DNA of 64,000 bases from Mycolicibacterium sp. HK-90. GTDB taxonomy: Bacteria; Actinomycetota; Actinomycetes; Mycobacteriales; Mycobacteriaceae. Location: the NCBI RefSeq assembly GCF_030486405.1, contig NZ_CP129613.1:372001-436000 (forward strand), in the 5' to 3' direction. Both the position numbers and the translations under genes were made by a program. Every line of letters starts with the position of its first letter. Within the stretch, counting starts at the first letter, position 1. This document shows, piece by piece, positions 12,188-20,163 of this stretch. The notes below the pieces were generated by a model that worked only from the letters and a program-made list of their open reading frames with translations, was not told the DNA's origin and searched no databases.

Positions 12188-12190
12188 CGG
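12052..12190. repeat. 32-bp tandem repeat array at the 3' end of sdhB
   Basis: The 9-mer GCGCTCATC recurs at 12052, 12084, 12116, 12148 and 12180, an exact 32-bp period over four full units plus the first bases of a fifth. The two middle units are identical, and the outer ones differ at a few positions. The last copy contains the sdhB stop codon. No spacers separate the units, so this is not CRISPR. The arrangement recalls mycobacterial interspersed repetitive units (MIRUs) but is shorter. Confidence 0.95.
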
Positions 12191-12933
12191 CGGAACAGCT
12201 TGTTGCCCAACCACACAATCGGGTCATACTTGCGGTCGGCCACCCGTTCCTTCATCGGGATCAGCGCGTTGTCGGTGATCTTGATGTTCTCCGGGCACAC
12301 CTCGGTGCAGCACTTGGTGATGTTGCAGTAGCCGAGCCCGAACTCGTCCTGTGCCATGTCCTTGCGGTCCAGGACGTCGAGCGGGTGCATGTCCAACTCG
12401 GCGATCCGCATGTGGAACCGCGGCCCGGCGAACGCCTCCTTGTTCTCCTCGTGGTCACGCACCACGTGGCAGACGTTCTGGCACAGGAAGCACTCGATGC
12501 ACTTGCGGAATTCCTGGCTGCGCTCGACATCCACCTGCTGCATCCGGTACTCGCCGGGCTGCAGATCCTTCGGCGGGGTGAATGACGGGATCTGGCGGGC
12601 TTTTTCGTAGTTGAACGACACGTCGGTCACCAGGTCGCGCATCACCGGGAACGTCCGCAGTGGTGTCACCGTGACGGTTTCGGACGGGTCGAACGTCGAC
12701 ATCCGGGTCATGCACATCAGCCGTGGCCGGCCGTTGATCTCCGCTGAGCAGGAGCCGCACTTGCCTGCCTTGCAGTTCCACCGCACTGCCAGGTCGGGCG
12801 TCTGGGTGGCCTGCAGTCGGTGAATGATGTCGAGCACCACCTCGCCGTCGTTGACCTCGACGGTGTAGTCCTGCAGCCCGCCTCCGGTGTCGTCGCCGCG
12901 CCAGACCCGCAGGTTCGCGTTATACGCACTCAT
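12184..12933 (-). CDS. sdhB: Succinate dehydrogenase 1 iron-sulfur subunit
   Basis: A 249-residue SdhB/FrdB protein equivalent to Rv0247c. It passes electrons from the flavoprotein to the membrane anchor. The plant-type [2Fe-2S] ligands are in CKAGKCGSC plus a later Cys (RPRLMC). The C-terminal clusters are in CIECFLCQNVC and CNITKCCTEVCPE. The ATG at 12933 sits 2 bp beyond the sdhA stop. The stop codon lies inside a 32-bp tandem array and overlaps a micro-ORF start. Confidence 0.96.
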   Translation of the reverse strand: MSAYNANLRVWRGDDTGGGLQDYTVEVNDGEVVLDIIHRLQATQTPDLAVRWNCKAGKCGSCSAEINGRPRLMCMTRMSTFDPSETVTVTPLRTFPVMRDLVTDVSFNYEKARQIPSFTPPKDLQPGEYRMQQVDVERSQEFRKCIECFLCQNVCHVVRDHEENKEAFAGPRFHMRIAELDMHPLDVLDRKDMAQDEFGLGYCNITKCCTEVCPENIKITDNALIPMKERVADRKYDPIVWLGNKLFRR

Positions 12934-12935
12934 GC

Positions 12936-14876
12936 TCAGCCCTTCCGATCCGGGTGTTCGGCCAGTTCCTGGTCGGTGTAATACTTTTCGAGCTCGGACA
13001 GTTCGAAGGTGGCCAACAGGTCCTCCCTCATGGGCAGCTGGGACTCGGGCGTCACCGTCACGTCCGGCACCACCTGATCGTCGCCCGCCGTGCGGCACAC
13101 CAGCAGGGTGTTGCGCCAGTTGGCGTCCATGTCCGGGTAGTCGTCGCGGGTGTGCCCGCCACGGCTCTCGGTGCGGGCCAGTGCGGCCTTGGCGACGCAT
13201 TCGCTGACCAGCAGCATGTTGCGCATGTCGATGGCCAGGTGCCAGCCCGGGTTGAAGACGCGGCCGCCCTCGACGCTGACGTTGTGCACGCGGGTCCGCA
13301 GCTCGGCGAGCTTGGCGAGGGCTTCCTCGATCTCCTCGGCCTTGCGGATGATGCCGACCAGGTCGTTCATGCATTGCTGAAGTTCGGCGTGCAGGGTGTA
13401 CGGGTTCTCCGGATGGGCATGCGATTCGAAGGGCGCCAATGCCAGCTCGGTGGCCTCGACGATCGCGGCCTCCGACACCTTCGGCCGCTCCGGCAGCGAC
13501 GTCACATAGTCAGCCGCGCCGAGTCCGGCCCGTCGGCCGAATACCAGCAGGTCCGAAAGCGAGTTCCCGCCAAGGCGATTGGAGCCGTGCATGCCGCCCG
13601 AGCATTCGCCTGCGGCGAACAGGCCGGGTGTGGCGGCCCCGCCGGTGTCGGGATCCACCTCGATACCGCCCATCACGTAGTGACAGGTGGGGCCGACCTC
13701 CATCTCGTCTTTCGTGATGTCGACCTCGGCCAGCTCCATGAACTGGTGGTACATCGACGGCAGCCGGCGCTTGATCTCCTCGGTGGGCATACGCGAGGCG
13801 ATGTCGAGGTACACCCCGCCGTGCGGCGAGCCGCGGCCGGCCTTCACCTCGGAGTTGATGGCCCGGGCCACCTCGTCGCGGGGGAGCAGGTCAGGGGTGC
13901 GGCGGGCGGAGTCGTTGTCCTTGAGCCATTGATCGGCTTCTTCCTCGGTCTCGGCGTACTGGCCTTTGAACACCGGGGGGATGTAGTCGAACATGAACCG
14001 CTTGCCCTCGGAGTTCTTGAGCACTCCGCCGTCGCCACGCACCCCCTCGGTGACGAGGATGCCTTTCACCGACAGCGGCCAGACCATGCCGGTGGGGTGG
14101 AACTGGATGAACTCCATGTTGATCAGGCCGGATCCGGCGCGCAGCGCCAGGGCGTGGCCGTCGCCGGTGTACTCCCAGGAGTTCGACGACACCTTGAAGG
14201 ACTTGCCGATGCCGCCGGTGGCCAGCACGATCGCGGGGGCCTCGAACAGAACGAAGTTGCCGGTCTCGCGGTAGTAGCCGAAGGCCCCGGCGATGCGGTC
14301 GCCGTCCTTGATCAGGTCGGTGATCGAGCATTCGTGGAAGACCCGGATCCGGGCCTCGTAGTCGCCGAGTTCGGCCTTGTCCTCCTGCTGCAGCGAGACG
14401 ATCTTCTGCTGCAGCGTGCGAATGATCTCCAGGCCGGTGCGGTCACCGACGTGGGCCAACCTCGGATAGGTGTGCCCGCCGAAGTTGCGTTGGCTGATCC
14501 GGCCGTCTTTGGTCCGGTCGAACAGCGCGCCGTAGGTTTCCAGCTCCCACACCCGGTCCGGGGCTTCCTGGGCGTGCAGTTCGGCCATCCGCCAGTTGTT
14601 GAGGAACTTGCCGCCGCGCATGGTGTCACCGAAGTGCACCTGCCAGGAGTCCTTGGTGTTGACGTTGCGCATCGCCGCCGCGCAGCCACCCTCGGCCATC
14701 ACGGTGTGGGCCTTACCGAACAACGACTTGGTCACCACGGCCACTCGCAGACCGCGTTCGCGGGCCTCGATCACTGCGCGCAGACCTGCTCCGCCGGCAC
14801 CGATCACGACTACGTCGTAGGTGTGGCGTTCCAGGTCGGATGAGCCGCTTGCGCGAAGACCATCGTCACCTGCCAT
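12936..14876 (-). CDS. sdhA: Succinate dehydrogenase 1 flavoprotein subunit
   Basis: Catalytic FAD subunit, 646 residues with the ATG at 14876, the length I recall for Rv0248c. It shows the dinucleotide-binding VVVIGAGGAGLRAV, the FAD-region segment KAHTVMAEGGCAAAM, and the active-site FHPTGM and GSNRLGGNSLSDL segments. An upstream in-frame start at 14921 would add 15 unconserved residues. It oxidises succinate to fumarate (or the reverse). It lies between the anchor and sdhB genes in one minus-strand operon. Confidence 0.96.
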   Translation of the reverse strand: MAGDDGLRASGSSDLERHTYDVVVIGAGGAGLRAVIEARERGLRVAVVTKSLFGKAHTVMAEGGCAAAMRNVNTKDSWQVHFGDTMRGGKFLNNWRMAELHAQEAPDRVWELETYGALFDRTKDGRISQRNFGGHTYPRLAHVGDRTGLEIIRTLQQKIVSLQQEDKAELGDYEARIRVFHECSITDLIKDGDRIAGAFGYYRETGNFVLFEAPAIVLATGGIGKSFKVSSNSWEYTGDGHALALRAGSGLINMEFIQFHPTGMVWPLSVKGILVTEGVRGDGGVLKNSEGKRFMFDYIPPVFKGQYAETEEEADQWLKDNDSARRTPDLLPRDEVARAINSEVKAGRGSPHGGVYLDIASRMPTEEIKRRLPSMYHQFMELAEVDITKDEMEVGPTCHYVMGGIEVDPDTGGAATPGLFAAGECSGGMHGSNRLGGNSLSDLLVFGRRAGLGAADYVTSLPERPKVSEAAIVEATELALAPFESHAHPENPYTLHAELQQCMNDLVGIIRKAEEIEEALAKLAELRTRVHNVSVEGGRVFNPGWHLAIDMRNMLLVSECVAKAALARTESRGGHTRDDYPDMDANWRNTLLVCRTAGDDQVVPDVTVTPESQLPMREDLLATFELSELEKYYTDQELAEHPDRKG

Positions 14877-14948
14877 GAAAATCCCCACTCGCCCTTTCGC
14901 GTGTATGTACTGGTCGGCCAACGAATTCAGCCGGCCGAGTCGGCCGAG

Positions 14949-15770
14949 TCAGCCGATGAACCTGAGATCGGAGATGGTGCCGCTGGCGACCAACATGATG
15001 TAGAAGTCGGTGAGGACCAGGGTGCCCAACGTGATCCAGGCAAAAAGCATGTGGCGGGTGTTGAGCTTGCTCACCTGTGTCCAGATCCAGTAGCGGACAG
15101 GGTGTTTGGAGAAATGCTTGAGCCGGCCGCCGGTGACGTGCCGGCACGAATGGCAGGACACCGTGTAGACCCACAGCAGGATGACGTTGACCGTCAGGAT
15201 GACGTTGCCGAGGCCGAACCCGAATCCGGACGGCGAGTGGAATGCGACGATCGCGTCGTAGGTGTTGACCAGGGAGATGAGCACGGCGGCGTAGAAGAAG
15301 TACCGGTGCAGGTTCTGCATGATCAGCGGAACCCGGGTCTCCCCAGTGTATTTCGCGTGTGGTTCGGCCACCGCGCAGGCGGTCGGTGACTGCCACACCG
15401 ACCGGTAGTACGCCTTGCGGTAGTAGTAACACGTCAGCCGGAAGGCCAACAGGAACGGCAGTGAGATGAACGCCATCGGGATGAACCAGGGCAGTTCCCC
15501 GACCCACTGGCCGAAGTGGCTGGCTCCCGGAGCGCACGCCGTGCTGACGCACGGTGAATAGAAGGGAGTCAGGTAGTGGTAATCCTCCACCCAGTACGCG
15601 CTGCCCCAGAACGCCCGGACCGTCGCGTAGATGACGAACGCCGCCAGCCCCAAGTTGGTCAATAGTGGTGCCTGCCACCACCGGTCGGTCCGTAGGGTGC
15701 GTTGTGGGATCTGCGCCCGTGTGGACGAGAAGACCCCGGTCGCGCGACGGTCAGCGGTGGGTGCGCTCAC
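14949..15770 (-). CDS. sdhC: Succinate dehydrogenase 1 membrane anchor
   Basis: A 273-residue polytopic anchor equivalent to Rv0249c, with about five hydrophobic segments and a GTG start (MSAPTADRR). Two Cys/His-rich stretches, CVSTACAPGASHFG and SCHSCRHVTGG, stand out. The mycobacterial Sdh1 structure is reported to hold a Rieske-type [2Fe-2S] centre in this subunit, and these residues are candidates for ligands. Electrons would pass to menaquinone. It follows the small first gene of the operon across a hairpin at 15799-15818. Confidence 0.92.
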   Translation of the reverse strand: MSAPTADRRATGVFSSTRAQIPQRTLRTDRWWQAPLLTNLGLAAFVIYATVRAFWGSAYWVEDYHYLTPFYSPCVSTACAPGASHFGQWVGELPWFIPMAFISLPFLLAFRLTCYYYRKAYYRSVWQSPTACAVAEPHAKYTGETRVPLIMQNLHRYFFYAAVLISLVNTYDAIVAFHSPSGFGFGLGNVILTVNVILLWVYTVSCHSCRHVTGGRLKHFSKHPVRYWIWTQVSKLNTRHMLFAWITLGTLVLTDFYIMLVASGTISDLRFIG

Positions 15771-15798
15771 GGTTCCCTTTCTTCAGTTTCAGTTGTTC

Positions 15799-15818
15799 GC
15801 GGGCGTCGAGACGCCCGC
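15799..15818 (-). promoter_or_regulatory. Intra-operon hairpin between the small gene and sdhC
   Basis: GCGGGCGTC and GACGCCCGC form a perfect 9-bp stem with a 2-nt spacer, 4 bp after the stop of the small gene and about 28 bp before the sdhC start. There is no U-tract, so an RNA processing/stability or partial attenuation role is more likely than full termination. Confidence 0.55.
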
Positions 15819-15822
15819 AAGC

Positions 15823-16119
15823 TCAGCGATATCCGCCGAGACCCTCGTCAGCGACGTCCTGCCAGAACTCGCTGCCGTATTGGGTGTCGGGGATGCCGAT
15901 CTTCTCGCGGGTCGGTTGTTGGCGTGTCACGCCGTGACGCATCTCCAACTCTTCGGCGTCGATGTCCAACCGCTCGATGTCGTTGAGGATCCGCTCGGCG
16001 TCGTTGACCACACGGCGCATGGCGGGGGAATCCCCGTACTTCGCCGCCAACGTGGTGACGCACCGACGCATATCGCCGATCAGGTTGTGCAGTTCGGAGA
16101 ACTCAGTGGTGGTGGACAA
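15823..16119 (-). CDS. Conserved mycobacterial protein, first gene of the sdh1 operon (Rv0250c-like)
   Basis: A 98-residue soluble protein, predicted largely helical, with an N-terminal helix pair (MSTTTEFSELHNLIGDMRRC ...) and an acidic central helix (AERILNDIERLDIDAEELEM). Position and size match M. tuberculosis Rv0250c, which stands before sdh1 there too. No catalytic motif is visible. Co-location suggests an accessory or regulatory role for Sdh1; that is inference. Confidence 0.82.
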   Translation of the reverse strand: MSTTTEFSELHNLIGDMRRCVTTLAAKYGDSPAMRRVVNDAERILNDIERLDIDAEELEMRHGVTRQQPTREKIGIPDTQYGSEFWQDVADEGLGGYR

Positions 16120-16189
16120 GTGACCTCCTTGGGCTGAAGGGTGTCAGGGCTCACAGTACGACACCCAATGCTAGCCACATCACGATCGA

Positions 16190-16209
16190 GACGTGATGCG
16201 CATCACGTC
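16190..16209. promoter_or_regulatory. 20-bp perfect palindrome upstream of the sdh1 operon
   Basis: GACGTGATGCGCATCACGTC reads identically on both strands. It lies 70 bp upstream of the first sdh1-operon start (16119) and 110 bp upstream of the divergent PEP-mutase-like gene (16320). Another ATCACG half-site occurs just to its left. The binding protein is unknown. Confidence 0.6.
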
Positions 16210-16319
16210 CAGATTGTGGTCCCAGCGCCGTCCGGATGAGCCGTCTATGGCCGGCCCGTAGTGTTGTTTCCGCTGGCTTTGCGGCCGGTCAACGGACATT
16301 TGAGCGCGTGGAGGAACAC

Positions 16320-17078
16320 ATGAGTGAGTCGACTTTGCAGGATCGCGCCGCGGCGCTGTTGGCGCTGCATCAACCCGGCAACCCTGGTGTGCTGCCCACG
16401 GTCTGGGATGCCTGGTCGGCCCGGCTGGCCGTCGATGAGGGGTTCTCCGCACTGACCGTGGGTAGCCATCCGGTCGCCGATTCAATCGGCAAGGCCGACG
16501 GCGAGGTGATGTCGTTCGACGATCTGTTGACCCGGGTACGGCAGATCACCGACGCGGTCGATGTGCCGGTGTCGGTGGACATCGAGTCCGGCTACGGCGA
16601 GCCGCCGCAGCGGCTGATCGAAGGGTTGCTCGAGGTCGGCGCGGTCGGCTTCAACCTGGAGGACACCGTGCACAAGGAGGGCAAGCGGCTGCGCACCTCG
16701 GCCGAGCACGCCGAGCTGGTGCGTCAGCTGCGCGCCGCCGCCGATGCTGCGGGCGTGCATGTGGTGATCAACGCGCGCACCGACCTGTTCCTGCGCAACG
16801 ACGGAGACGACGCCGACCGGGTGGACCGGGCCATCGTCCGGCTGTCCGAATCGGCTGCGGCGGGTGCCGACTCCTTGTTCCCGGCCGGCCTCCGTGACCC
16901 GGAAGGGTTGGCGCGCTTCGTTTCCGAGGTGCCGCTCCCGGTCAGCGTGACGGTACCGGCCGACACCGCCGACCGTGACGAGTTGGCCGCGCTCGGGGTG
17001 GGGCGGATCACCTTCGGGCCGTTCCTGCAGTGGGCGTTGACGGCGCGGGCCAAGGAGATCCTGGGGCGCTGGCGCTAG
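16320..17078 (+). CDS. Isocitrate lyase/PEP mutase superfamily enzyme
   Basis: A 252-residue TIM-barrel protein. The superfamily Mg-binding motif is visible in VDIESGYGE and NLEDTVH, with ARTDLFLRN downstream. It lacks the KKCGH loop of isocitrate lyase and is much shorter, fitting the PEP mutase/oxaloacetate decarboxylase-like group acting on 2-oxo acids. The start ATG 16320 is preceded by GGAGGA. It is divergent from the sdh1 operon. The exact substrate is unknown. Confidence 0.85.
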   Translation: MSESTLQDRAAALLALHQPGNPGVLPTVWDAWSARLAVDEGFSALTVGSHPVADSIGKADGEVMSFDDLLTRVRQITDAVDVPVSVDIESGYGEPPQRLIEGLLEVGAVGFNLEDTVHKEGKRLRTSAEHAELVRQLRAAADAAGVHVVINARTDLFLRNDGDDADRVDRAIVRLSESAAAGADSLFPAGLRDPEGLARFVSEVPLPVSVTVPADTADRDELAALGVGRITFGPFLQWALTARAKEILGRWR

Positions 17079-17181
17079 GCGCACCCCGGGCTGCCGAACT
17101 GGTCGTCCTTTTTGTCGAACTGCCGGTTCTCGACGTGCGTTGTGTGCCAATAATGACGCACTGGCACGTCGAGCAGGCGGG

Positions 17182-17679
17182 ATGCGGGCGATGGATTGGC
17201 GCACAAGACACACGGTGACGCTGGCGGCGACCGGCGCGGTGGTGCTGAGCGGGATCGGTGCGGCCCCGGCCGCGGCGTCGACGTTCGTGCCGTTGTCGAT
17301 TCAGATCCGGAACTGCGATTTCGTCGCACCGCTGTTCCTCGACGGCGTGGGCTCGGGCCCCGGCTCGGGCTGGGCCGATATCGGGAGCGACGGCTCCGGG
17401 GTGCAGGCCCAGGTTCACCTGCGGACGGCCTGGCCCGGTGCCGTCTATCGGGTCCGGCTCATCCAGCTGCCGCGTTCCGGGGCGGCCACCTGCGATGCGG
17501 GTGACCCGGGAGTGTCCAGCGGCGTGCTGCACACCGACGCCAGCGGCACCGCGTCCGTCACGGTCTCGGGGCCGGCGCTTGCCGATGCGACCGGGGCCTA
17601 CGTGGTGGTCGAGGGGCCGCCCCCGCCGGGGCGTATCCGCGGTGACGTGTACAGCTCGGATTTCGTGGCGAAGATCTGA
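17182..17679 (+). CDS. Secreted hypothetical protein
   Basis: About 165 residues with an N-terminal signal peptide (hydrophobic TLAATGAVVLSGIGAAPAAAS; cleavage probably after AAA-S). The mature part is rich in Gly/Ser/Val with two Cys residues (RNCDF and ATCDAG) that could form a disulfide, suggesting a small beta-rich domain. No family recognised. The start is ATG 17182 or 17191. Confidence 0.7.
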   Translation: MRAMDWRTRHTVTLAATGAVVLSGIGAAPAAASTFVPLSIQIRNCDFVAPLFLDGVGSGPGSGWADIGSDGSGVQAQVHLRTAWPGAVYRVRLIQLPRSGAATCDAGDPGVSSGVLHTDASGTASVTVSGPALADATGAYVVVEGPPPPGRIRGDVYSSDFVAKI

Positions 17680-17686
17680 CCCGCGC

Positions 17687-17723
17687 GAGAGTCGATGGAA
17701 CCCAATGGATTCCATCGGCTCTC
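17687..17723. terminator. Bidirectional terminator hairpin
   Basis: A 14-bp stem, GAGAGTCGATGGAA against TTCCATCGGCTCTC (one G-T pair), sits in the 50-bp gap between the convergent secreted-protein gene and the DMT exporter gene. Confidence 0.7.
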
Positions 17724-17729
17724 AGCAGT

Positions 17730-18638
17730 TCACCGCAACCGGATGCGGACGGCCAGGGCGGCACACCCGATCACGGCGGCACCGCCGAGTGCCGTCGACC
17801 AGGTCAGCCGCTCATGGAGTAACAGGGCCGCCCAACCGATCGTCATCACCGGCTGGATCAGCTGCACCTGGCTCACCTGCGTCATCGGACCGATGGCCAG
17901 CCCGCGGTACCACGCGAAGAAGCCCAGGTACATGCTGACGACCGCCAGATAGCCGAACGCGGCCCACTGCGCCGGCGTCGCCTCCGGCGGCTGGCGCACC
18001 ACCGCCAGCGTCGTCAGGGTCAGCATCACCGGCGCGGCGACCACCAGGGCCCAGGACACCGTCTGCCAGGCGCCGAGTTCCCTCGCCAGCAGCCCGCCCT
18101 CGGCGTACCCGACCGCGGCGGCCAGCACGGCACCGAAGAGCAGCAGGTCGGCCCAGGACAGATGGCCGAACCCGGAGCCGTGCACCATGGCGAACACCAC
18201 CGCGGCGACCGCGCCGGCCGCGGCCATCACCCAGAAGGCGACCGGCGGACGCTCGTGGCCGCGGAGCACGGCGCACACCGCGGTGGCGGCCGGAAGCAGT
18301 GCGACGACGATGGCGCCGTGGCTGGCCGGAACCACGGTGAGGGCATAGGACGTCAGCAGGGGGAATCCCGCCACGACGCCGGCCGCCACCACGGTGAGCC
18401 GGGCCCATTGGCGGGCGGTCGGCAGGGACTGCCGGGTCAGTGCCAGGGCGGCCCCGGCGATGGCGGCGGCGACGACGGCGCGTCCGGCGCCGATGAACAG
18501 CGCGGACAGTCCGTCGATGGCGATCTTGGTGAACACGATGGTGAACGAGAAGGCGGTCACGCCCAGGAGGCCCCACCACAATCCCGAGTGGGATAGCGCT
18601 GACGACTTCTGCACAGTAGCGCTACTCTGTATCAACAT
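17730..18638 (-). CDS. EamA/DMT-family exporter
   Basis: A roughly 300-residue membrane protein with about ten hydrophobic helices forming two EamA repeats, beginning LWWGLLGVTAFSFTIVFTKIA. Members export amino acids or other metabolites. The ATG at 18638 overlaps the divergent MocR start through the shared CATG; a GTG at 18614 is the other possible start. It is divergent from a MocR regulator, so its substrate may be the effector of that regulator, perhaps an amine or amino acid. Confidence 0.85.
   Translation of the reverse strand: MLIQSSATVQKSSALSHSGLWWGLLGVTAFSFTIVFTKIAIDGLSALFIGAGRAVVAAAIAGAALALTRQSLPTARQWARLTVVAAGVVAGFPLLTSYALTVVPASHGAIVVALLPAATAVCAVLRGHERPPVAFWVMAAAGAVAAVVFAMVHGSGFGHLSWADLLLFGAVLAAAVGYAEGGLLARELGAWQTVSWALVVAAPVMLTLTTLAVVRQPPEATPAQWAAFGYLAVVSMYLGFFAWYRGLAIGPMTQVSQVQLIQPVMTIGWAALLLHERLTWSTALGGAAVIGCAALAVRIRLR
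18615..18626. promoter_or_regulatory. Palindromic operator candidate between exporter and MocR regulator
   Basis: AGTAGCGCTACT is a perfect 12-bp palindrome with two further matching bases on each side beyond one mismatch. It lies 11 bp upstream of the regulator ATG and within the 5' end of the divergent exporter ORF. Confidence 0.5.
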
Positions 18639-20049
18639 GGATAACGATAGCACTGACCGCATCGTGTCCCGGCTGCGCAAGTGGATCGCCGCCGCGCCAC
18701 CCGGTGCGCAGTTGCCGTCCAACCGGACCCTGGTCGCCGAATACGCGGCCAGTCCGGTCACCGTCGCCAAGGCCATGCGCACGCTGCGCGGCCTGGGTCT
18801 GGTGGAGAGCCGCACCGGGGTCGGGACGTTCGTGCGTGCGGTGCCCACCGAGCGTCTACCCGACTACGGCTGGCAGACCGGCGCCCTGCGGTCGCCGCAT
18901 GCGCGGATCCCGGCCCTGTCGACTCCGCTGCGCAGCGTCGCACCCGATGTGATCGCCCTGCATTCCGGCTATCCCGTCCGGGATCTGCTGCCCGAGCGGC
19001 TGGTCCGCAGCGCGCTTGCCCGCGCGGCCCGTGGGGAGTCAGCGCTGAGTCCGGCACCCGCGGCCGGGCGGCCTGACCTGCAGGCCTGGTTCGCTCAGGA
19101 ACTGACCGAGGCATTCGGGGGAGGGGTGACGGCACCGACGACCCGTGAGGTGATCGTGCTGCCGGGCAGCCAGAGCGGCTTGAGCTCAATCTTTCGGGCG
19201 CTGGTGGGATTCGGTCAGCCGATGTTGATCGAGTCGCCGAGTTACTGGGGTGCGATCCTGGCCGCGGCCCAGTGCGGTGTCCGGTTGGTGCCGGTGCCCA
19301 GCGGGCCGAAAGGTCCTGAGCCGGAAGAACTTTCGCGAGCATTCGCCGAGAGCGGCGCGCGGGTGTTCTACGCGCAGCCCAATTTCGCCAATCCGACCGG
19401 GGCGCAATGGCATCCCGAACTCGCCACCCAGATCCTCGACGTGGTTCGCAGTCACGGCGCCTTCCTGATCGAGGACGACTGGGCGCATGACCTCGGCATC
19501 GACAGCACCGCACGCCCGGTCGCGGCCTCCGACGATGCCGGCCACGTCATCTATCTGAGGTCGCTGACCAAGAGTGTGTCGCCGTCGATCCGGGTGGCCG
19601 CAATGGTGGTCAGGGGCCCCGCCCGCGATCGGCTCCTGGCCGACCGTGGTGCGGAGTCGATGTATGTCAGCGGGTTGCTGCAGGCCGCCGCGCTGGATGT
19701 GGTCACCCAGCCGGCCTGGCGGACCCACCTGCGTGGTCTGCGGCAGCAACTGCAGGTCAGGCGTGACCTGCTGATCGCCGCGGTGGCCGAGCACGCGCCC
19801 GGTGCGCAGTTGGAGCAGGTTCCCCGCGGTGGGCTCCATCTGTGGCTGCGACTGCCCGATGCGACCGATCTGCCGCGGCTGGTGCGTGATTGCGAGGCGG
19901 AGTCGGTCCTGGTGGCCGCGGGTGATGAGTGGTTCCCGGCCGAGCCCGCCGGGCCGTATCTGCGGCTGAACTTCTGCGGGCCCGATCCGCAACGCTTCGC
20001 CGAGGCCGCCCAGGTCATCGGCCGGGCGCTGGCCGGCCAGTCGGGGTAG
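18637..20049 (+). CDS. MocR-type (GntR HTH + aminotransferase) transcriptional regulator
   Basis: A 470-residue PLP-dependent regulator. Residues about 5-75 form a GntR winged helix (LPSNRTLVAEYAASPVTVAKAM). The rest is a fold-type I aminotransferase domain with NPTGAQWHPE and the PLP-binding Lys in LTKSVSPSIR. It starts at ATG 18637, one base off the divergent exporter ATG, with no room for a leader, so its mRNA may be leaderless. It most likely controls the divergent DMT exporter. Confidence 0.9.
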   Translation: MDNDSTDRIVSRLRKWIAAAPPGAQLPSNRTLVAEYAASPVTVAKAMRTLRGLGLVESRTGVGTFVRAVPTERLPDYGWQTGALRSPHARIPALSTPLRSVAPDVIALHSGYPVRDLLPERLVRSALARAARGESALSPAPAAGRPDLQAWFAQELTEAFGGGVTAPTTREVIVLPGSQSGLSSIFRALVGFGQPMLIESPSYWGAILAAAQCGVRLVPVPSGPKGPEPEELSRAFAESGARVFYAQPNFANPTGAQWHPELATQILDVVRSHGAFLIEDDWAHDLGIDSTARPVAASDDAGHVIYLRSLTKSVSPSIRVAAMVVRGPARDRLLADRGAESMYVSGLLQAAALDVVTQPAWRTHLRGLRQQLQVRRDLLIAAVAEHAPGAQLEQVPRGGLHLWLRLPDATDLPRLVRDCEAESVLVAAGDEWFPAEPAGPYLRLNFCGPDPQRFAEAAQVIGRALAGQSG

Positions 20050-20163
20050 CTCAGCTGGGCGGCCGCAAATCTCACAGATCTGCGGCGGGAACCGTGAGGA
20101 CACCGTGACGGGCGCTTCACACAGCGCGACATTTCGGCAACGTCGGGTTCCTAACCTCGCCGT

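Noticed and set aside
12052..12190. Possible CRISPR array
   Set aside because: The 32-bp units are directly joined with no variable spacers, and no cas genes are present.
12954..14843. 629-residue plus-strand ORF
   Set aside because: It is the full antisense of sdhA, which is unmistakable by its motifs. The ORF resembles nothing known.
17140..17181. Longer N-terminus for the secreted protein
   Set aside because: The extra residues push the signal peptide inward; MRAMDWR or MDWR gives a normal n-region.
20050..20163. GlnR binding box upstream of nirB
   Set aside because: GlnR control of nitrite genes is known in mycobacteria, but I could not fit the GlnR consensus convincingly in these 114 bp.
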